This document shows positions 8,951-18,859 of a stretch of DNA of 64,000 nucleotides, piece by piece. The stretch's first letter is position 1. The number at the start of each line of letters is the position of its first letter. The translations under genes and the position numbers were made by a program. The notes beneath the pieces were generated by a model. The model was given only the letters and a program-made list of their open reading frames with translations. It was not told the origin of the DNA and did not search any database. Source of the DNA: Paenibacillus solani (GTDB lineage Bacteria > Bacillota > Bacilli > Paenibacillales > Paenibacillaceae); assembly GCF_001277345.1 (NCBI RefSeq), contig NZ_LIUT01000001.1:3384465-3448464 (forward strand), in the 5' to 3' direction.

Positions 8951-10402
8951 TCAGTTCTCAGCCGGAGCCGCCTGTTCCTTCGCCGGTAGGTTGGCAGCGG
9001 GTTTACGAATCGTAGACGCCGCATCGGCATCCCGAATCCATAACGCCGCGCCTGCACCGATAAGCAGGAAGCCTGCGGCCCCGAGCAATGCGGCCCGATA
9101 TGCTATCAGATTCGGCTCCATCCCCCCTGCCGCGTTCACAGTTTCCGTACCAATGGCAGCCAAGATGCCTGATAGAACAGCCAGTCCGATGGCGGGACCA
9201 AGCCTGTTCTGCACCGTGAACCAGGTCGAGGCGCGCCCCATCGAAGCAGGCGGGATGGTGGCGAAGGCAGCGATCTGAACGGATCCCACGGTCTGGCCAA
9301 GGAAAATGCCGACGCCAAACAACAGGGCCCGTATAAACCACGGATTCGTCCCGGCGTCCACCATGCTGAGCATAATAAAGATCAGCGCGGTTGCCGCAAA
9401 TCCCATGATGATCACTCGCCTAGGCCCCAGCCTTGGATACGTCCAGGGGACGAGCTGCGAGGCAACCATCAGCCCGATGGCTTCGGGAAACGTCGTCAGC
9501 CCCGTATCCAAAGCGGAAACGTGCAGGGCGTTCTGATACATTAAGGGAAATACGTAGAGCATGCCCAGCAGCCCTGCAGATGCACACATCGCGATGAAAC
9601 CTGACGTTCGGAACAAGCGATTGCCCAGCAGCCGCAAATCCAGCAGCGGTTTCGCAGCCCTTAGTTCCACCTTCACCAGAGCAGCCAGCAGCAGGATGCC
9701 AGCCAGGCCGGCGCCCCATACCCGCGTGGCGTCCCACCCGTGCAGCGGCCCCTGGCTCAAGGCGTACATCAGCAGGGCAAGCCCCGGCGCGGATAGCAGC
9801 AGGCCCGGCACGTCCAGCTTGCCGGCATCCGGCTCCCGATGCTCCTTCAGCCAGAATAAACCGAACACGAGCGCGGGAATGCCGATCGGCAAGCTCACGT
9901 AGAAGATCCACCGCCAGGTCAAGTACTCAAGGAGCAGCCCGCTGACAACCGGTCCGACTGCAGGCGCAATCGCGATAGGCAGGATGAGAGCCCGGGAGAT
10001 TTTCGCGCGCTCCTGCGGCGGGAACATGCGGAACAACATCGCCATGCCCACTGGGGTCAGCAAGCCGCCGCCGATGCCTTGGATCACGCGAAACAGCGTC
10101 AACGCAGCCAAGCTGTCAGCAAAGCTGCACAATACGGATGCTCCGGTGAAAAGGCCCAGTGCCAGGAGGAACGTACGCTTCGTTCCCCATGTATCGCCAA
10201 GCCAGCCCGCCATCGGCAGAACGATGGCCAAGCTGACCAAATAACCGACATTCAGAACCCCGGATGCCGCAGGCGGCACTTCAAGCTCCCGGCTGATCGT
10301 CTGAAGCGCCACGTTCAGCACGGTGGCGTCCATAGCAACCACAAACATCGCTGCCACATAGACGATGCATAATACCTTTTTCGGATTCAGCCCATGGCTC
10401 AT
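8951..10402 (-). CDS. MFS exporter, probable siderophore efflux pump
   Basis: A 483-residue major facilitator of the DHA2 (EmrB/QacA-like) drug:proton antiporter type, with hydrophobic helices throughout and the loop motif GWLGDTWGTKR between helices 2 and 3. It overlaps mbtH by 4 bases and is the last gene of the dhb operon. Export of the newly made siderophore is therefore the most likely role, as for YmfD of Bacillus subtilis, which also belongs to the MFS. The sequence alone does not prove the substrate. The gene is notably GC-rich compared with the flanking chromosome. Confidence 0.85.
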   Translation of the reverse strand: MSHGLNPKKVLCIVYVAAMFVVAMDATVLNVALQTISRELEVPPAASGVLNVGYLVSLAIVLPMAGWLGDTWGTKRTFLLALGLFTGASVLCSFADSLAALTLFRVIQGIGGGLLTPVGMAMLFRMFPPQERAKISRALILPIAIAPAVGPVVSGLLLEYLTWRWIFYVSLPIGIPALVFGLFWLKEHREPDAGKLDVPGLLLSAPGLALLMYALSQGPLHGWDATRVWGAGLAGILLLAALVKVELRAAKPLLDLRLLGNRLFRTSGFIAMCASAGLLGMLYVFPLMYQNALHVSALDTGLTTFPEAIGLMVASQLVPWTYPRLGPRRVIIMGFAATALIFIMLSMVDAGTNPWFIRALLFGVGIFLGQTVGSVQIAAFATIPPASMGRASTWFTVQNRLGPAIGLAVLSGILAAIGTETVNAAGGMEPNLIAYRAALLGAAGFLLIGAGAALWIRDADAASTIRKPAANLPAKEQAAPAEN

Positions 10403-10626
10403 GACCTAGGTTCCGGTATTGACCCGGTGTCGGCATACAGGCTCCGCGGCCGCAAATCAACCCAGTTCTCATTGATATAGGCGACGCATTCCTCCCGTGT
10501 GCCAAGTCCCAGAACCTGATTCCAGCCGGCCGGAATAGCCGCGAACGCCGGCCAGAGCGAATATTGGCCCTCATGGTTCATCAGTACAAGAAACTTGCCG
10601 TCGGCTTGCTCAAAAGGATTGGTCAT
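10399..10626 (-). CDS. MbtH-like NRPS adenylation chaperone
   Basis: A 75-residue MbtH-family protein with the family landmarks NHEGQYSLWP, the AGWNQV segment and the ENWVDLRP end, including the conserved tryptophans. MbtH-like proteins bind adenylation domains of nonribosomal peptide synthetases and are needed for their solubility or activity. The start codon lies inside the 3' end of dhbF (17-base overlap) and the stop overlaps the MFS start by 4 bases, so the three proteins should be made in step. Its partner is almost certainly one or both adenylation domains of DhbF. Confidence 0.95.
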   Translation of the reverse strand: MTNPFEQADGKFLVLMNHEGQYSLWPAFAAIPAGWNQVLGLGTREECVAYINENWVDLRPRSLYADTGSIPEPRS

Positions 10627-13600
10627 AGATCAGTTCCCTCCTGTCCCTTGTTGTCTCTGTTTTAGGTGCCATTTTCTCAAGCTTGCTTAGAATGCACTTG
10701 CCGATATAATCCAGTGGACCCGGCTGGCATAGATCCTTATGACGGCATTCGATATCATGCCGCTCGATTTGGCCGCCCACATAAGGCTCCCACATCTCCG
10801 GGTCGATGGGGTCAAACCAATCCGGGATGATTGTGGAGTGGAAGAATAACATATCTCCCTCAAAACGCTTCGGAACGTAAGCCTTTAGCAGTTGAACCGA
10901 ATTTTCATAGGTCGTCTTCAGGTTCATGATCGTCTCTTCCTCAAGGGACGAAAGCGCGCTGCTCTCGTTACGCAGCAATTCAAGGGCGGCCGCTATGGTT
11001 AGCGGGGCGTCTCCAAGCTCTGCTTCAATGCTTTCCCTATCGAAGCCTCCAAGCGCCAGCAGCGCGGTCAAAGCCTCGTCTTCATCGGGTTTTTCCTTGA
11101 TCGGTAAATAATGACTCGGATAAGCATCCAGTATGGCGAGCAGTTCAATGTCTTCACCCGCCTCCTGCAGCTGCACCGCAATCGACTGAGCGACATTGCC
11201 GCCCAAAGACCAGCCGAGCAGCCGATATGGCCCCGTTGGCTGAAGGGAACGGATATGGCCGATATAGTCTGCCGTCATCTCTTCCAGTGATCCTGGCAGC
11301 TCCTCCGCTTGGGCAATTCCCCTTGCCTGCAAGCCGTAAATCGGATAATCCATGCCGAGATGCTTCATTAAACCGGCGTAGCACCAGCTTAATCCTCCTG
11401 CCGGGTGCACGCAGAACAGCGGGGTTTGATCTCCATGCGACCGAAGCGGAAGCACGACCTGCAGCGCGCTGTTCCCGCCGCCCATCTCAAGCTTGTCGAC
11501 TAGCCCCGCTACCGTCGGTGCTTCGAATAGTGCTGCAATGCTCAATTCTTTGCCAAGGGCTTCACGAACCCGGCTGATGAGCCGGACCGCCAACAAAGAG
11601 TGACCGCCGAGCTCGAAGAAGCTGTCATCGATGCCGACCCGCTTGGCGCCGAGTATTTCGGCAAACAGCTCGCATAACACTTCCTCCTGCGGCGTTCGCG
11701 GATTGCGCCCATCCGCATCCGGCGACATATCGGGGGCCGGCAGCGCTTTGCGATCCAGCTTTCCGTTAGGCGTAAGCGGCAGCTTGTCCATCATGACGAA
11801 AGCCCATGGAACCATGTAATCAGGAAGCAGCGAAGCGGCATAACGGCGCAGCTCCGTACCCGAAGGCGACTCGCCGGGATTGCCGACGACATAAGCCGCA
11901 AGCCGCTGGTCTCCGGGCTGATCCTCACGCACGATGACAGCCGCCTGCGAGAGTGACTCATGACGCACGAGGACCGATTCGATTTCGCCAAGCTCGATCC
12001 GGAAGCCGCGTATCTTCACCTGATGATCGGACCGTCCCAAATAATCCAGCGTGCCGTCGGCAAACCGTCTCGCCAAATCGCCGGTTCGGTACATTCTTGT
12101 CCCCGGCGGGCCGTATGGATCCGCCACGAACCGGTCGGCGGTAAGATCGGGACGCCCCCAGTACCCGCGCGCCAATCCTGCGCAGGCGACATACATTTCC
12201 CCGATCACGCCATACGGAACGGGCTGAAGCCTGTTATCGAGCACGTACACCCGCAAATCCGGTATCGCTTCGCCGATCAGGCTGCCGGCTCCCGTCAGCG
12301 CCAGGTTTCGGTTCAGCTCCATATAGCTGACATGCACGGTCGTTTCCGTTATGCCGTACATGTTGATCAGACGCGGGGCATCGTCGGCATGACGCGAATA
12401 CCAATCCGTAAGCCGTCCAAGCTCCAAGGCTTCGCCTCCGAACACAACGTACCTTAGCGACAATTTCCGACCCGTCTCCGGCTGCTCCCGATCCGCCTGA
12501 ATCAACGGATAGAACGCCGACGGCGTCTGATTCAGCACGGTCACGCCTTCCCGGACCAGCAAGCTTAACATCTCTTCAGGCGATCGGCTGACCGTATGCG
12601 GAACCACGACGAGCCGGCCGCCGTACAAGAGCGGCCCCCATATTTCCCATACCGAGAAATCGAAGGCATACGAATGGAATAAGGTCCAAACATCGGTTTC
12701 ATCAAACTGAAACCAATGCCGGGTGGAATCGAATAGCCGGACGACATTCTGATGCGGTACCAGCACGCCCTTCGGCTTGCCGGTGGAACCGGAGGTATAA
12801 ATGATATAAGCGGCATTCTGCGGCATAAGCCGCCCAAGACGCTCACGGTCGCTTGGATTTTCCTTGGAATAACTTTGCAATTGCATAGCTTGTTCAAGCT
12901 CATCGATGACAACGCGTTTCCATCGTCCGAAATCCGGCAGCTGATCCATCACGTGAACACTCGTCATGACGCATACCGGACAAGCATTCTCCATCATGTA
13001 AGCCAATCGATCCTCCGGATACTCTGGATCCAGAGGCAGGTAAGCGGCCCCCGCTTTAAGCACGGCCAGAATACAGACGACCATATCCACCGAACGCGGC
13101 AGTGCGAGAGCTACGATCTGCTCCGTACCGACGCCGGATGCAATCAAGAAATGGGAGATCCGGTTGGCGCGCTCGTTCAGCTCCTCATAACTCAAAGACA
13201 GGCCGTCATGGACAATCGCGACCGCTTGAGGCGAGCGGCTGACCTGTGCTTCAAACCGCTCGGACAAGGTCGCCTGCTCGGTGACTGGCAGCGGCGCGCT
13301 CCATTGTCGACGAATGTCCTCCCGTTCATCAACGGTTAAAACATCCAGTTTGCTGATGGATTTACTTGGTTCATTGACAGCACTTTCCAATACGCGCACG
13401 TATCGTTTCGCCATCGCTTCCGCCGTGCCGCGCTCGAACAAATCCGAGCTGAATTCAATGAAGCCGTCAACGCCATTCGGCTCGCCGTTCTGATCCCGCC
13501 GCTCGGTCATTTCGAAGGTTAAGTCGAACTTCGCCGTGCCCACGTTTTGCAGCTGCAGCTTCGAGCTGATTCCCGGAAGCTCAAGCGAAGTTTCCGGCGT

Positions 13601-16600
13601 GTTCTGCAGCACCAGCATCACTTGGAAGAGTGGGTGTCTCGCCCGGGAACGCGGCGGGTTCAGCGTCTCGACAAGCCGCTCGAACGGCACGTCCTGATGC
13701 TCGAACGCTGCCAAGCTCTTTTCCCGCACCCGTCGCAGCAGCTCAACGAACGTCGGATCGTTCGACGTATCCACGCGAAACACAAGGGTATTGATGAAGA
13801 AACCGATTAAGTGATCCAGATTGTCGTCATTCCGACCCGATACGGGACTTCCGATCGGAATGTCCGTACCTGCACCCAGCTTCGTAAACAGCGCAGCCAT
13901 CGCAGACTGAAATACCATGAATAAAGTCGCCCTGTTGCTCTGCGCGAGCCCATTCAACTGCTGATGCAGCTCACGGGGTATCGAAAACGGCACGCTGCCG
14001 CCCTGATAGCTGGCCACGGCGGGCCGCGGATAGTCGGTAGGCAGCTCTAATTGCTCCGGCAAGCCGGAAAGCGCTTCGGTCCAATATTCCAGCTGGCGAT
14101 CAATCAGGCTGTTCTCGTCACCGGAGCGGCCAAACAGCTTCTGCTGCCACATGGCATAATCTGCATATTGTACCGGTAACGGAGTCCATGTCGGTTCACT
14201 CCCCAGGCACCTTGCCGCGTAGGCATCCGATAGATCCCGCGTCAACGGGGTAAGCGACCAGCCGTCTCCAGCGATATGATGCAGCAGCAACAGCAGGACA
14301 AACTCTTGATCGCCCAGTTTGAACAGCTCTGCCCGCAGGGAAGTTTCGGCTGCAAGCTCGAAACGGTACCTGACGGCTTCAGCCAATTTATCCGCAAGCT
14401 CCGCGTCACTGATCTCGGTTACCATTAGCTCCGGCCGGGCCCTCTCGGAATCCAAAATGTGCTGATACGAAGCCCCGTCGTTTTCAGGATACACCGTGCG
14501 CAGCGACTCATGGCGAGCCACTACATCCCCCAGTGCCATACGCAGCGATGCCAGATCGAGGTCACCTGACAAGCGCGCCACAAGAGGAATATTATAGGTT
14601 GGGCTCGGACCCTCCAGCCGATATAAAAACCATAACCGCTGCTGCGCAAAGGATAACGGCAAGCGCTCACCTCTTGCCGCGGGACGCACGGACTGTCTGG
14701 CTGCTTGCGCATGATCGAGCCGCTTGACGAGACTCGCGGCCGTTGACGCTTCGAACAGGCTGCCTATGCTGAGCTCTGCGCCGAATGCTTCCCGGATACG
14801 GACCATGACCCGCCCGGCTAATAGGGAATGACCGCCAAGCTCGAAGAAATCATCGTCGATGGTAACCCTCGGCAAGCCCAACACCTCGCCAAAAATCGTG
14901 CAAAGCATCTCCTCTTGCGGCGTTCGCGGCATACGCCCGGCCGCCAGCCGAACATCTGGCACGGGAAGCGCGTTGCGATCCACTTTCTTGTTCGGCGTGA
15001 GCGGCAGCGCTTCAAGGGCTACGATGACAGACGGCACCATATACTCGGCCAGTTTCTCTGCGGCATAGCTCCGTAAATCTGTCGAGTCGATGGGATATGG
15101 CCAGTCTGACGAAGGAACGATATAAGCCGCAAGCCGGCGATCTTCGATCCGATCCTCGCGAACCATGACAAAGGCCTGCTCCACTGCCGGATGAGCCACA
15201 AGCACGGACTCGATCTCGCCGGTCTCGATCCGGAAGCCGCGCAGCTTGATCTGATGGTCGGCGCGTCCCAAATAATCGATCCAGCCGTTCTCCAGCCAGC
15301 GGGCAAGATCGCCTGTTCGGTACATGCGGGAGCCCGGGGAACCGTAAGGATCTGCGACAAACCGATCCGCCGTCAAGTCGGGTCTTCCCAAATACCCCCG
15401 GCCGAGCCCCAAGCCCGCAATATACAGCTCACCCGTTACGCCTGGCGGAACCGGGGAGAGCGAAGAATCGAGCACATACAGTCTCGTATTCCACACCGGT
15501 CCTCCGATGGATGGCTTTTCTGGTGTTTGATCGAGTTTTGCCGCCGTCGAATAAATCGTTGTCTCCGTCGGACCATATTGATTGTTCACTTCGCAGTTCA
15601 GGTCTTGAAGCGCAAGCTTAAGACCGACCGGCAGCGCCTCGCCCCCGGTAATGACTTTAAGCCGCTCAAATTTCCCTGGACGGCAAGCGACAATCGACTG
15701 CCATAACGTCGGGGTCGCCTGCATGATGGTCGTCCTGGTCTCCCGAATTCGGCGTATGAGCGACGCTGCGTCGAGAATGGTATCCCGCATCACGATGTCG
15801 AGCGTCGAACCGCATGCCAGGGGCAGCAGCATCTCCATCACCGAGATATCGAATGACATCGTGGTGACCGACAGCCAGCGGTCCCGCTCCCCGATGCCCA
15901 AACGCTCGCGCATATCCGACAGCAGATTGGCAAGGCCTTCGAACGTGAGCATGACCCCCTTGGGCCGGCCGGTTGATCCGGAAGTATAAATAACGTAGGA
16001 CGGGTGAAGCGGCAGCAGCGGACGTACGCGATCAGCATCGACAGGATTATGAAAGGCCTGCTGCTCCAATCGCTGAAGGGTAGCCGGGGCATCCAACAGG
16101 ATCACGTCCTTATCCTCCATGACAGCCGCGAAATGTTCAGACAGCTGCCGGGTCGTTATCAAGCATGCCGGGTTGGCATCGGCAAGCATATAAGCGATCC
16201 GATCATCCGGATATTCCGGATCCAATGGCAAGTATGCCGCCCCTGCCTTATGCACGGCAAGGATGGCAGCAAGCATATCCACCGACCGTGGCAGCGAAAG
16301 GGCAACGATTCGCTCAGGCCCTATTTCCCGGGCAATCAGCAAGCGGGCCAGGCGATTCGCCCGCCTGTTCAGGTCCTCGTAACATAGCGATAACCCTTCG
16401 CATATGACCGCTTCCGCCTGCGGTGTACGCGCAGCCTGCTCCTCGAATAATTGCGGCACGCTGAGCTGCGGCAAGGCGCGGGTCGTATCATTCCACTGAA
16501 CAAGCACCTTCTCGTGTTCATCCGGCAAAATAAAGGCTAAGCCCCCGACGGGATCATTCGGCTCCGCTTCGGCAAGGCTGTCCAGCAGATACAAATAGCG

Positions 16601-17839
16601 TTGTAGATGGGACTCTAACGCCTCTGCGCTGTAAATCAGCGGATTGGCATCCATGTCGATTCTCAGCCCGTGCCCGCCCAATCCTCCGTACACGTTCATC
16701 GTCAAATCATCCACGGGACCGGACGCAAGATTGCGGACGCTGCCGCGGAAACCGCCAACATTCAATTCCTCCGCAAATGCCATCACATTCACGAGCGGTC
16801 CAAATAATCTGCGGTTGTCCGCAAGCAGCTTGAGATCACGCCGGATGTCCTGATGCCGGTAGCGCTGATGCCGCTTGATCTCGCGATTCTCCCGTGCCAC
16901 CTGCCGCAGCAGGTCGATCAGAGTCATATCGGGCCTGACGCGCACCCGGAGCGGCAGCAAATTCATGACCATACCCGGAATGCGGATGGATGACGAACCT
17001 AAGCGGCACATCACCGGCAATCCAAGCACAACCTCCTCGGCGCCTGTTATACGATGGACATATAGAGCCGCTGCAGCCGCAATCACATCCGGCCAGCTTG
17101 TCCCTGCATCTTGCGCTGCCGCCTGCAAGCGTTGCATTGAAGACGCCGGAAGCTGGGCCGAACGGCGCAGGAAGCTCCGCGCCGAACGCTGTGCCTGTCC
17201 CCCTAAGCTGACCACCTCCGGCTCATCGGCAAAGCGCTGCAGCCAGAATTGACGGTCCGAGTCGAGCTGTTGCGACATGCGGTAAGACGCATCTTCTTCC
17301 AGGATCGTCCGGAACCTGCCGAACGCGCCTATGCCGGATGTGCCCCCGCCCGTTAAGTCCGTGTAGACCTTAGAAACTTTTTGCAGCAGAAGCGACACGC
17401 CGAATCCGTCGATCGCGATATGATGAATGCGTTGGTACCAATAGTAGCGATCGGCGGCGAGCTTGAACAGCGCCTCCGTAAACAGCGGTCCTCGGCTTAG
17501 ATCGATAGCTTGGGCCAGGTCATGCTCCATCCAGCTTTGGGCAGCAAGATGAGGATTCTCCTTCCCGCTGACATCCATCACGTGCAGAGGCCAGTCCGGA
17601 GACGGATCGATCGACTGCCAAGGACCGTTAGCATCTTCGCCGAAGCGGGCAAACAGAGCATCGGCCTCCCCCACCACCTGGCGCAAACCCTTCTCGAACA
17701 GAACCGGATCTACAGGTCCTCGAATCTCAATGCATTCCGCCGTGTTGAATATCGGATTGTCGGGGTCCAGCTGCTGGGCATACCAAATCCCCAGCTGCGC
17801 TCCGGACAGGGACCAGCGCTCCCTCTTTTGCTCAAGCAT
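10610..17839 (-). CDS. dhbF: Bacillibactin-type dimodular NRPS (C-A-T-C-A-T-TE)
   Basis: A 2409-residue synthetase. Order: condensation (HHIAIDG at 138-144), adenylation 1 (about 460-960), carrier 1 (Ser in GGHSLL near 1003), condensation 2 (HHIAGDG near 1188), adenylation 2 (about 1510-2020), carrier 2 (Ser near 2079) and thioesterase (GWSLGG near 2210). The ten specificity residues I read for adenylation 2 are DFWNVGMVHK, the known threonine code. Adenylation 1 reads DIMQIGQIYK, related to the glycine code DILQLGLIWK but changed at four positions. DhbF should join 2,3-dihydroxybenzoate from DhbB with glycine (or a variant) and threonine, and the thioesterase should trimerise and cyclise the product. 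Starts at ATG behind GGAGGGG. Confidence 0.95.
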   Translation of the reverse strand: MLEQKRERWSLSGAQLGIWYAQQLDPDNPIFNTAECIEIRGPVDPVLFEKGLRQVVGEADALFARFGEDANGPWQSIDPSPDWPLHVMDVSGKENPHLAAQSWMEHDLAQAIDLSRGPLFTEALFKLAADRYYWYQRIHHIAIDGFGVSLLLQKVSKVYTDLTGGGTSGIGAFGRFRTILEEDASYRMSQQLDSDRQFWLQRFADEPEVVSLGGQAQRSARSFLRRSAQLPASSMQRLQAAAQDAGTSWPDVIAAAAALYVHRITGAEEVVLGLPVMCRLGSSSIRIPGMVMNLLPLRVRVRPDMTLIDLLRQVARENREIKRHQRYRHQDIRRDLKLLADNRRLFGPLVNVMAFAEELNVGGFRGSVRNLASGPVDDLTMNVYGGLGGHGLRIDMDANPLIYSAEALESHLQRYLYLLDSLAEAEPNDPVGGLAFILPDEHEKVLVQWNDTTRALPQLSVPQLFEEQAARTPQAEAVICEGLSLCYEDLNRRANRLARLLIAREIGPERIVALSLPRSVDMLAAILAVHKAGAAYLPLDPEYPDDRIAYMLADANPACLITTRQLSEHFAAVMEDKDVILLDAPATLQRLEQQAFHNPVDADRVRPLLPLHPSYVIYTSGSTGRPKGVMLTFEGLANLLSDMRERLGIGERDRWLSVTTMSFDISVMEMLLPLACGSTLDIVMRDTILDAASLIRRIRETRTTIMQATPTLWQSIVACRPGKFERLKVITGGEALPVGLKLALQDLNCEVNNQYGPTETTIYSTAAKLDQTPEKPSIGGPVWNTRLYVLDSSLSPVPPGVTGELYIAGLGLGRGYLGRPDLTADRFVADPYGSPGSRMYRTGDLARWLENGWIDYLGRADHQIKLRGFRIETGEIESVLVAHPAVEQAFVMVREDRIEDRRLAAYIVPSSDWPYPIDSTDLRSYAAEKLAEYMVPSVIVALEALPLTPNKKVDRNALPVPDVRLAAGRMPRTPQEEMLCTIFGEVLGLPRVTIDDDFFELGGHSLLAGRVMVRIREAFGAELSIGSLFEASTAASLVKRLDHAQAARQSVRPAARGERLPLSFAQQRLWFLYRLEGPSPTYNIPLVARLSGDLDLASLRMALGDVVARHESLRTVYPENDGASYQHILDSERARPELMVTEISDAELADKLAEAVRYRFELAAETSLRAELFKLGDQEFVLLLLLHHIAGDGWSLTPLTRDLSDAYAARCLGSEPTWTPLPVQYADYAMWQQKLFGRSGDENSLIDRQLEYWTEALSGLPEQLELPTDYPRPAVASYQGGSVPFSIPRELHQQLNGLAQSNRATLFMVFQSAMAALFTKLGAGTDIPIGSPVSGRNDDNLDHLIGFFINTLVFRVDTSNDPTFVELLRRVREKSLAAFEHQDVPFERLVETLNPPRSRARHPLFQVMLVLQNTPETSLELPGISSKLQLQNVGTAKFDLTFEMTERRDQNGEPNGVDGFIEFSSDLFERGTAEAMAKRYVRVLESAVNEPSKSISKLDVLTVDEREDIRRQWSAPLPVTEQATLSERFEAQVSRSPQAVAIVHDGLSLSYEELNERANRISHFLIASGVGTEQIVALALPRSVDMVVCILAVLKAGAAYLPLDPEYPEDRLAYMMENACPVCVMTSVHVMDQLPDFGRWKRVVIDELEQAMQLQSYSKENPSDRERLGRLMPQNAAYIIYTSGSTGKPKGVLVPHQNVVRLFDSTRHWFQFDETDVWTLFHSYAFDFSVWEIWGPLLYGGRLVVVPHTVSRSPEEMLSLLVREGVTVLNQTPSAFYPLIQADREQPETGRKLSLRYVVFGGEALELGRLTDWYSRHADDAPRLINMYGITETTVHVSYMELNRNLALTGAGSLIGEAIPDLRVYVLDNRLQPVPYGVIGEMYVACAGLARGYWGRPDLTADRFVADPYGPPGTRMYRTGDLARRFADGTLDYLGRSDHQVKIRGFRIELGEIESVLVRHESLSQAAVIVREDQPGDQRLAAYVVGNPGESPSGTELRRYAASLLPDYMVPWAFVMMDKLPLTPNGKLDRKALPAPDMSPDADGRNPRTPQEEVLCELFAEILGAKRVGIDDSFFELGGHSLLAVRLISRVREALGKELSIAALFEAPTVAGLVDKLEMGGGNSALQVVLPLRSHGDQTPLFCVHPAGGLSWCYAGLMKHLGMDYPIYGLQARGIAQAEELPGSLEEMTADYIGHIRSLQPTGPYRLLGWSLGGNVAQSIAVQLQEAGEDIELLAILDAYPSHYLPIKEKPDEDEALTALLALGGFDRESIEAELGDAPLTIAAALELLRNESSALSSLEEETIMNLKTTYENSVQLLKAYVPKRFEGDMLFFHSTIIPDWFDPIDPEMWEPYVGGQIERHDIECRHKDLCQPGPLDYIGKCILSKLEKMAPKTETTRDRRELIYDQSF

Positions 17840-17854
17840 ATAAATCCCCTCCTT

Positions 17855-18838
17855 TTACACCGTATAGTAATCATAATTGGGCGGTGACACGCGTACGTTC
17901 TGCTTGTTCGACAGCAATCCCCACCAGCCTGCCAGCGTCGGCTGCTCGGCCAACTCCACAAAGCTGATATCCAAGCCCTCGCGCCGGAAGCGCTCGGCCA
18001 AACTCATGATGCGAATGGAATCCAGTCCCCAGTATTCAATCAAATGGTCATCCTCACCGATGCTCGACGGCCGTTCCTGCAGCAATTCCGCTACGTTCTC
18101 TCGCAACGTTTGCAGCGTCAGCGGCGATTGCTCCTCCGCAGCATCTACGGCTATTCCCTCTCCGCTTGGAGCTTCGGAACGACCCGAGAAGGGGTGAACC
18201 GCTTGAGTCAGCGAAGCGATCAGACGTTCCGTGGTGAGCGTAACGGCGCAGCGTTCCGCAGCATAAACAAGGGCCAGGCGGTGCTTCTCTAACGAGAAAT
18301 CCGCAAGAGCATCCGCAATGAAGAACGGCTGTATGTCTTTCATGAAAGCTTCGCCGGCGGTCAGCAGACAGCCGATGTGAGCATATATCCCGCAGATCAT
18401 CAGCTGGTCGCGGCCTAGCTCGCGCATGATTTCATGCAGATTGGTCTTCTGGAAGGCGCTGTATCTCCATTTGGTCAACAGCATATCCCGTTCCGACGGC
18501 GCCACCGCATCCACGAACTTTTTCTGGTAGGGACCGTCGTTGATGCCGGAGCCCCAGAAATCCTGCAGCAGACCGCGCTGCTCCGGTGCCTGGCCACCGG
18601 GCTGGGCTGAATAGATCACGGGAATGCCAAGCTCCGCGCAGCAGGAACGCAGCTTCTGAATATGGGCGATCAGTTCCACGACCGGCGATTGATCAGGCGT
18701 GAACGCGTCGATGAAATATTGCTGCATATCGTGGATGAGCAGCACGGCACGATTCGGATCCGCCGTCCATGCTACCTTGTTCTTGGGCAGGTCGGTCTCC
18801 CCTGGCATCGGATACGGTACAATCTTAGGAAGTGCCAT
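17855..18838 (-). CDS. dhbB: Isochorismatase with aryl carrier domain
   Basis: A 327-residue bifunctional protein. Residues about 20-210 form the isochorismatase domain ([10 protein letters not shown] near residue 35, with the catalytic-type Asp), which hydrolyses isochorismate to 2,3-dihydro-2,3-dihydroxybenzoate and pyruvate. Residues about 245-320 form an aryl carrier domain whose phosphopantetheine serine lies in GLDSIRI near 273. Between them is an Ala/Ser/Glu-rich linker slightly longer than I would expect. It lies 15 bases upstream of dhbF, to which it presents the activated acid. A phosphopantetheinyl transferase is needed and is not in the window. Confidence 0.95.
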   Translation of the reverse strand: MALPKIVPYPMPGETDLPKNKVAWTADPNRAVLLIHDMQQYFIDAFTPDQSPVVELIAHIQKLRSCCAELGIPVIYSAQPGGQAPEQRGLLQDFWGSGINDGPYQKKFVDAVAPSERDMLLTKWRYSAFQKTNLHEIMRELGRDQLMICGIYAHIGCLLTAGEAFMKDIQPFFIADALADFSLEKHRLALVYAAERCAVTLTTERLIASLTQAVHPFSGRSEAPSGEGIAVDAAEEQSPLTLQTLRENVAELLQERPSSIGEDDHLIEYWGLDSIRIMSLAERFRREGLDISFVELAEQPTLAGWWGLLSNKQNVRVSPPNYDYYTV

Positions 18839-18859
18839 TTATATCTCCTCATTTCAATG

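Noticed and set aside
8848-9057. 69-residue minus-strand frame at the end of the MFS gene
   Set aside because: It overlaps the 3' end of the MFS gene in another frame, has no ribosome-binding site and no recognisable domain.
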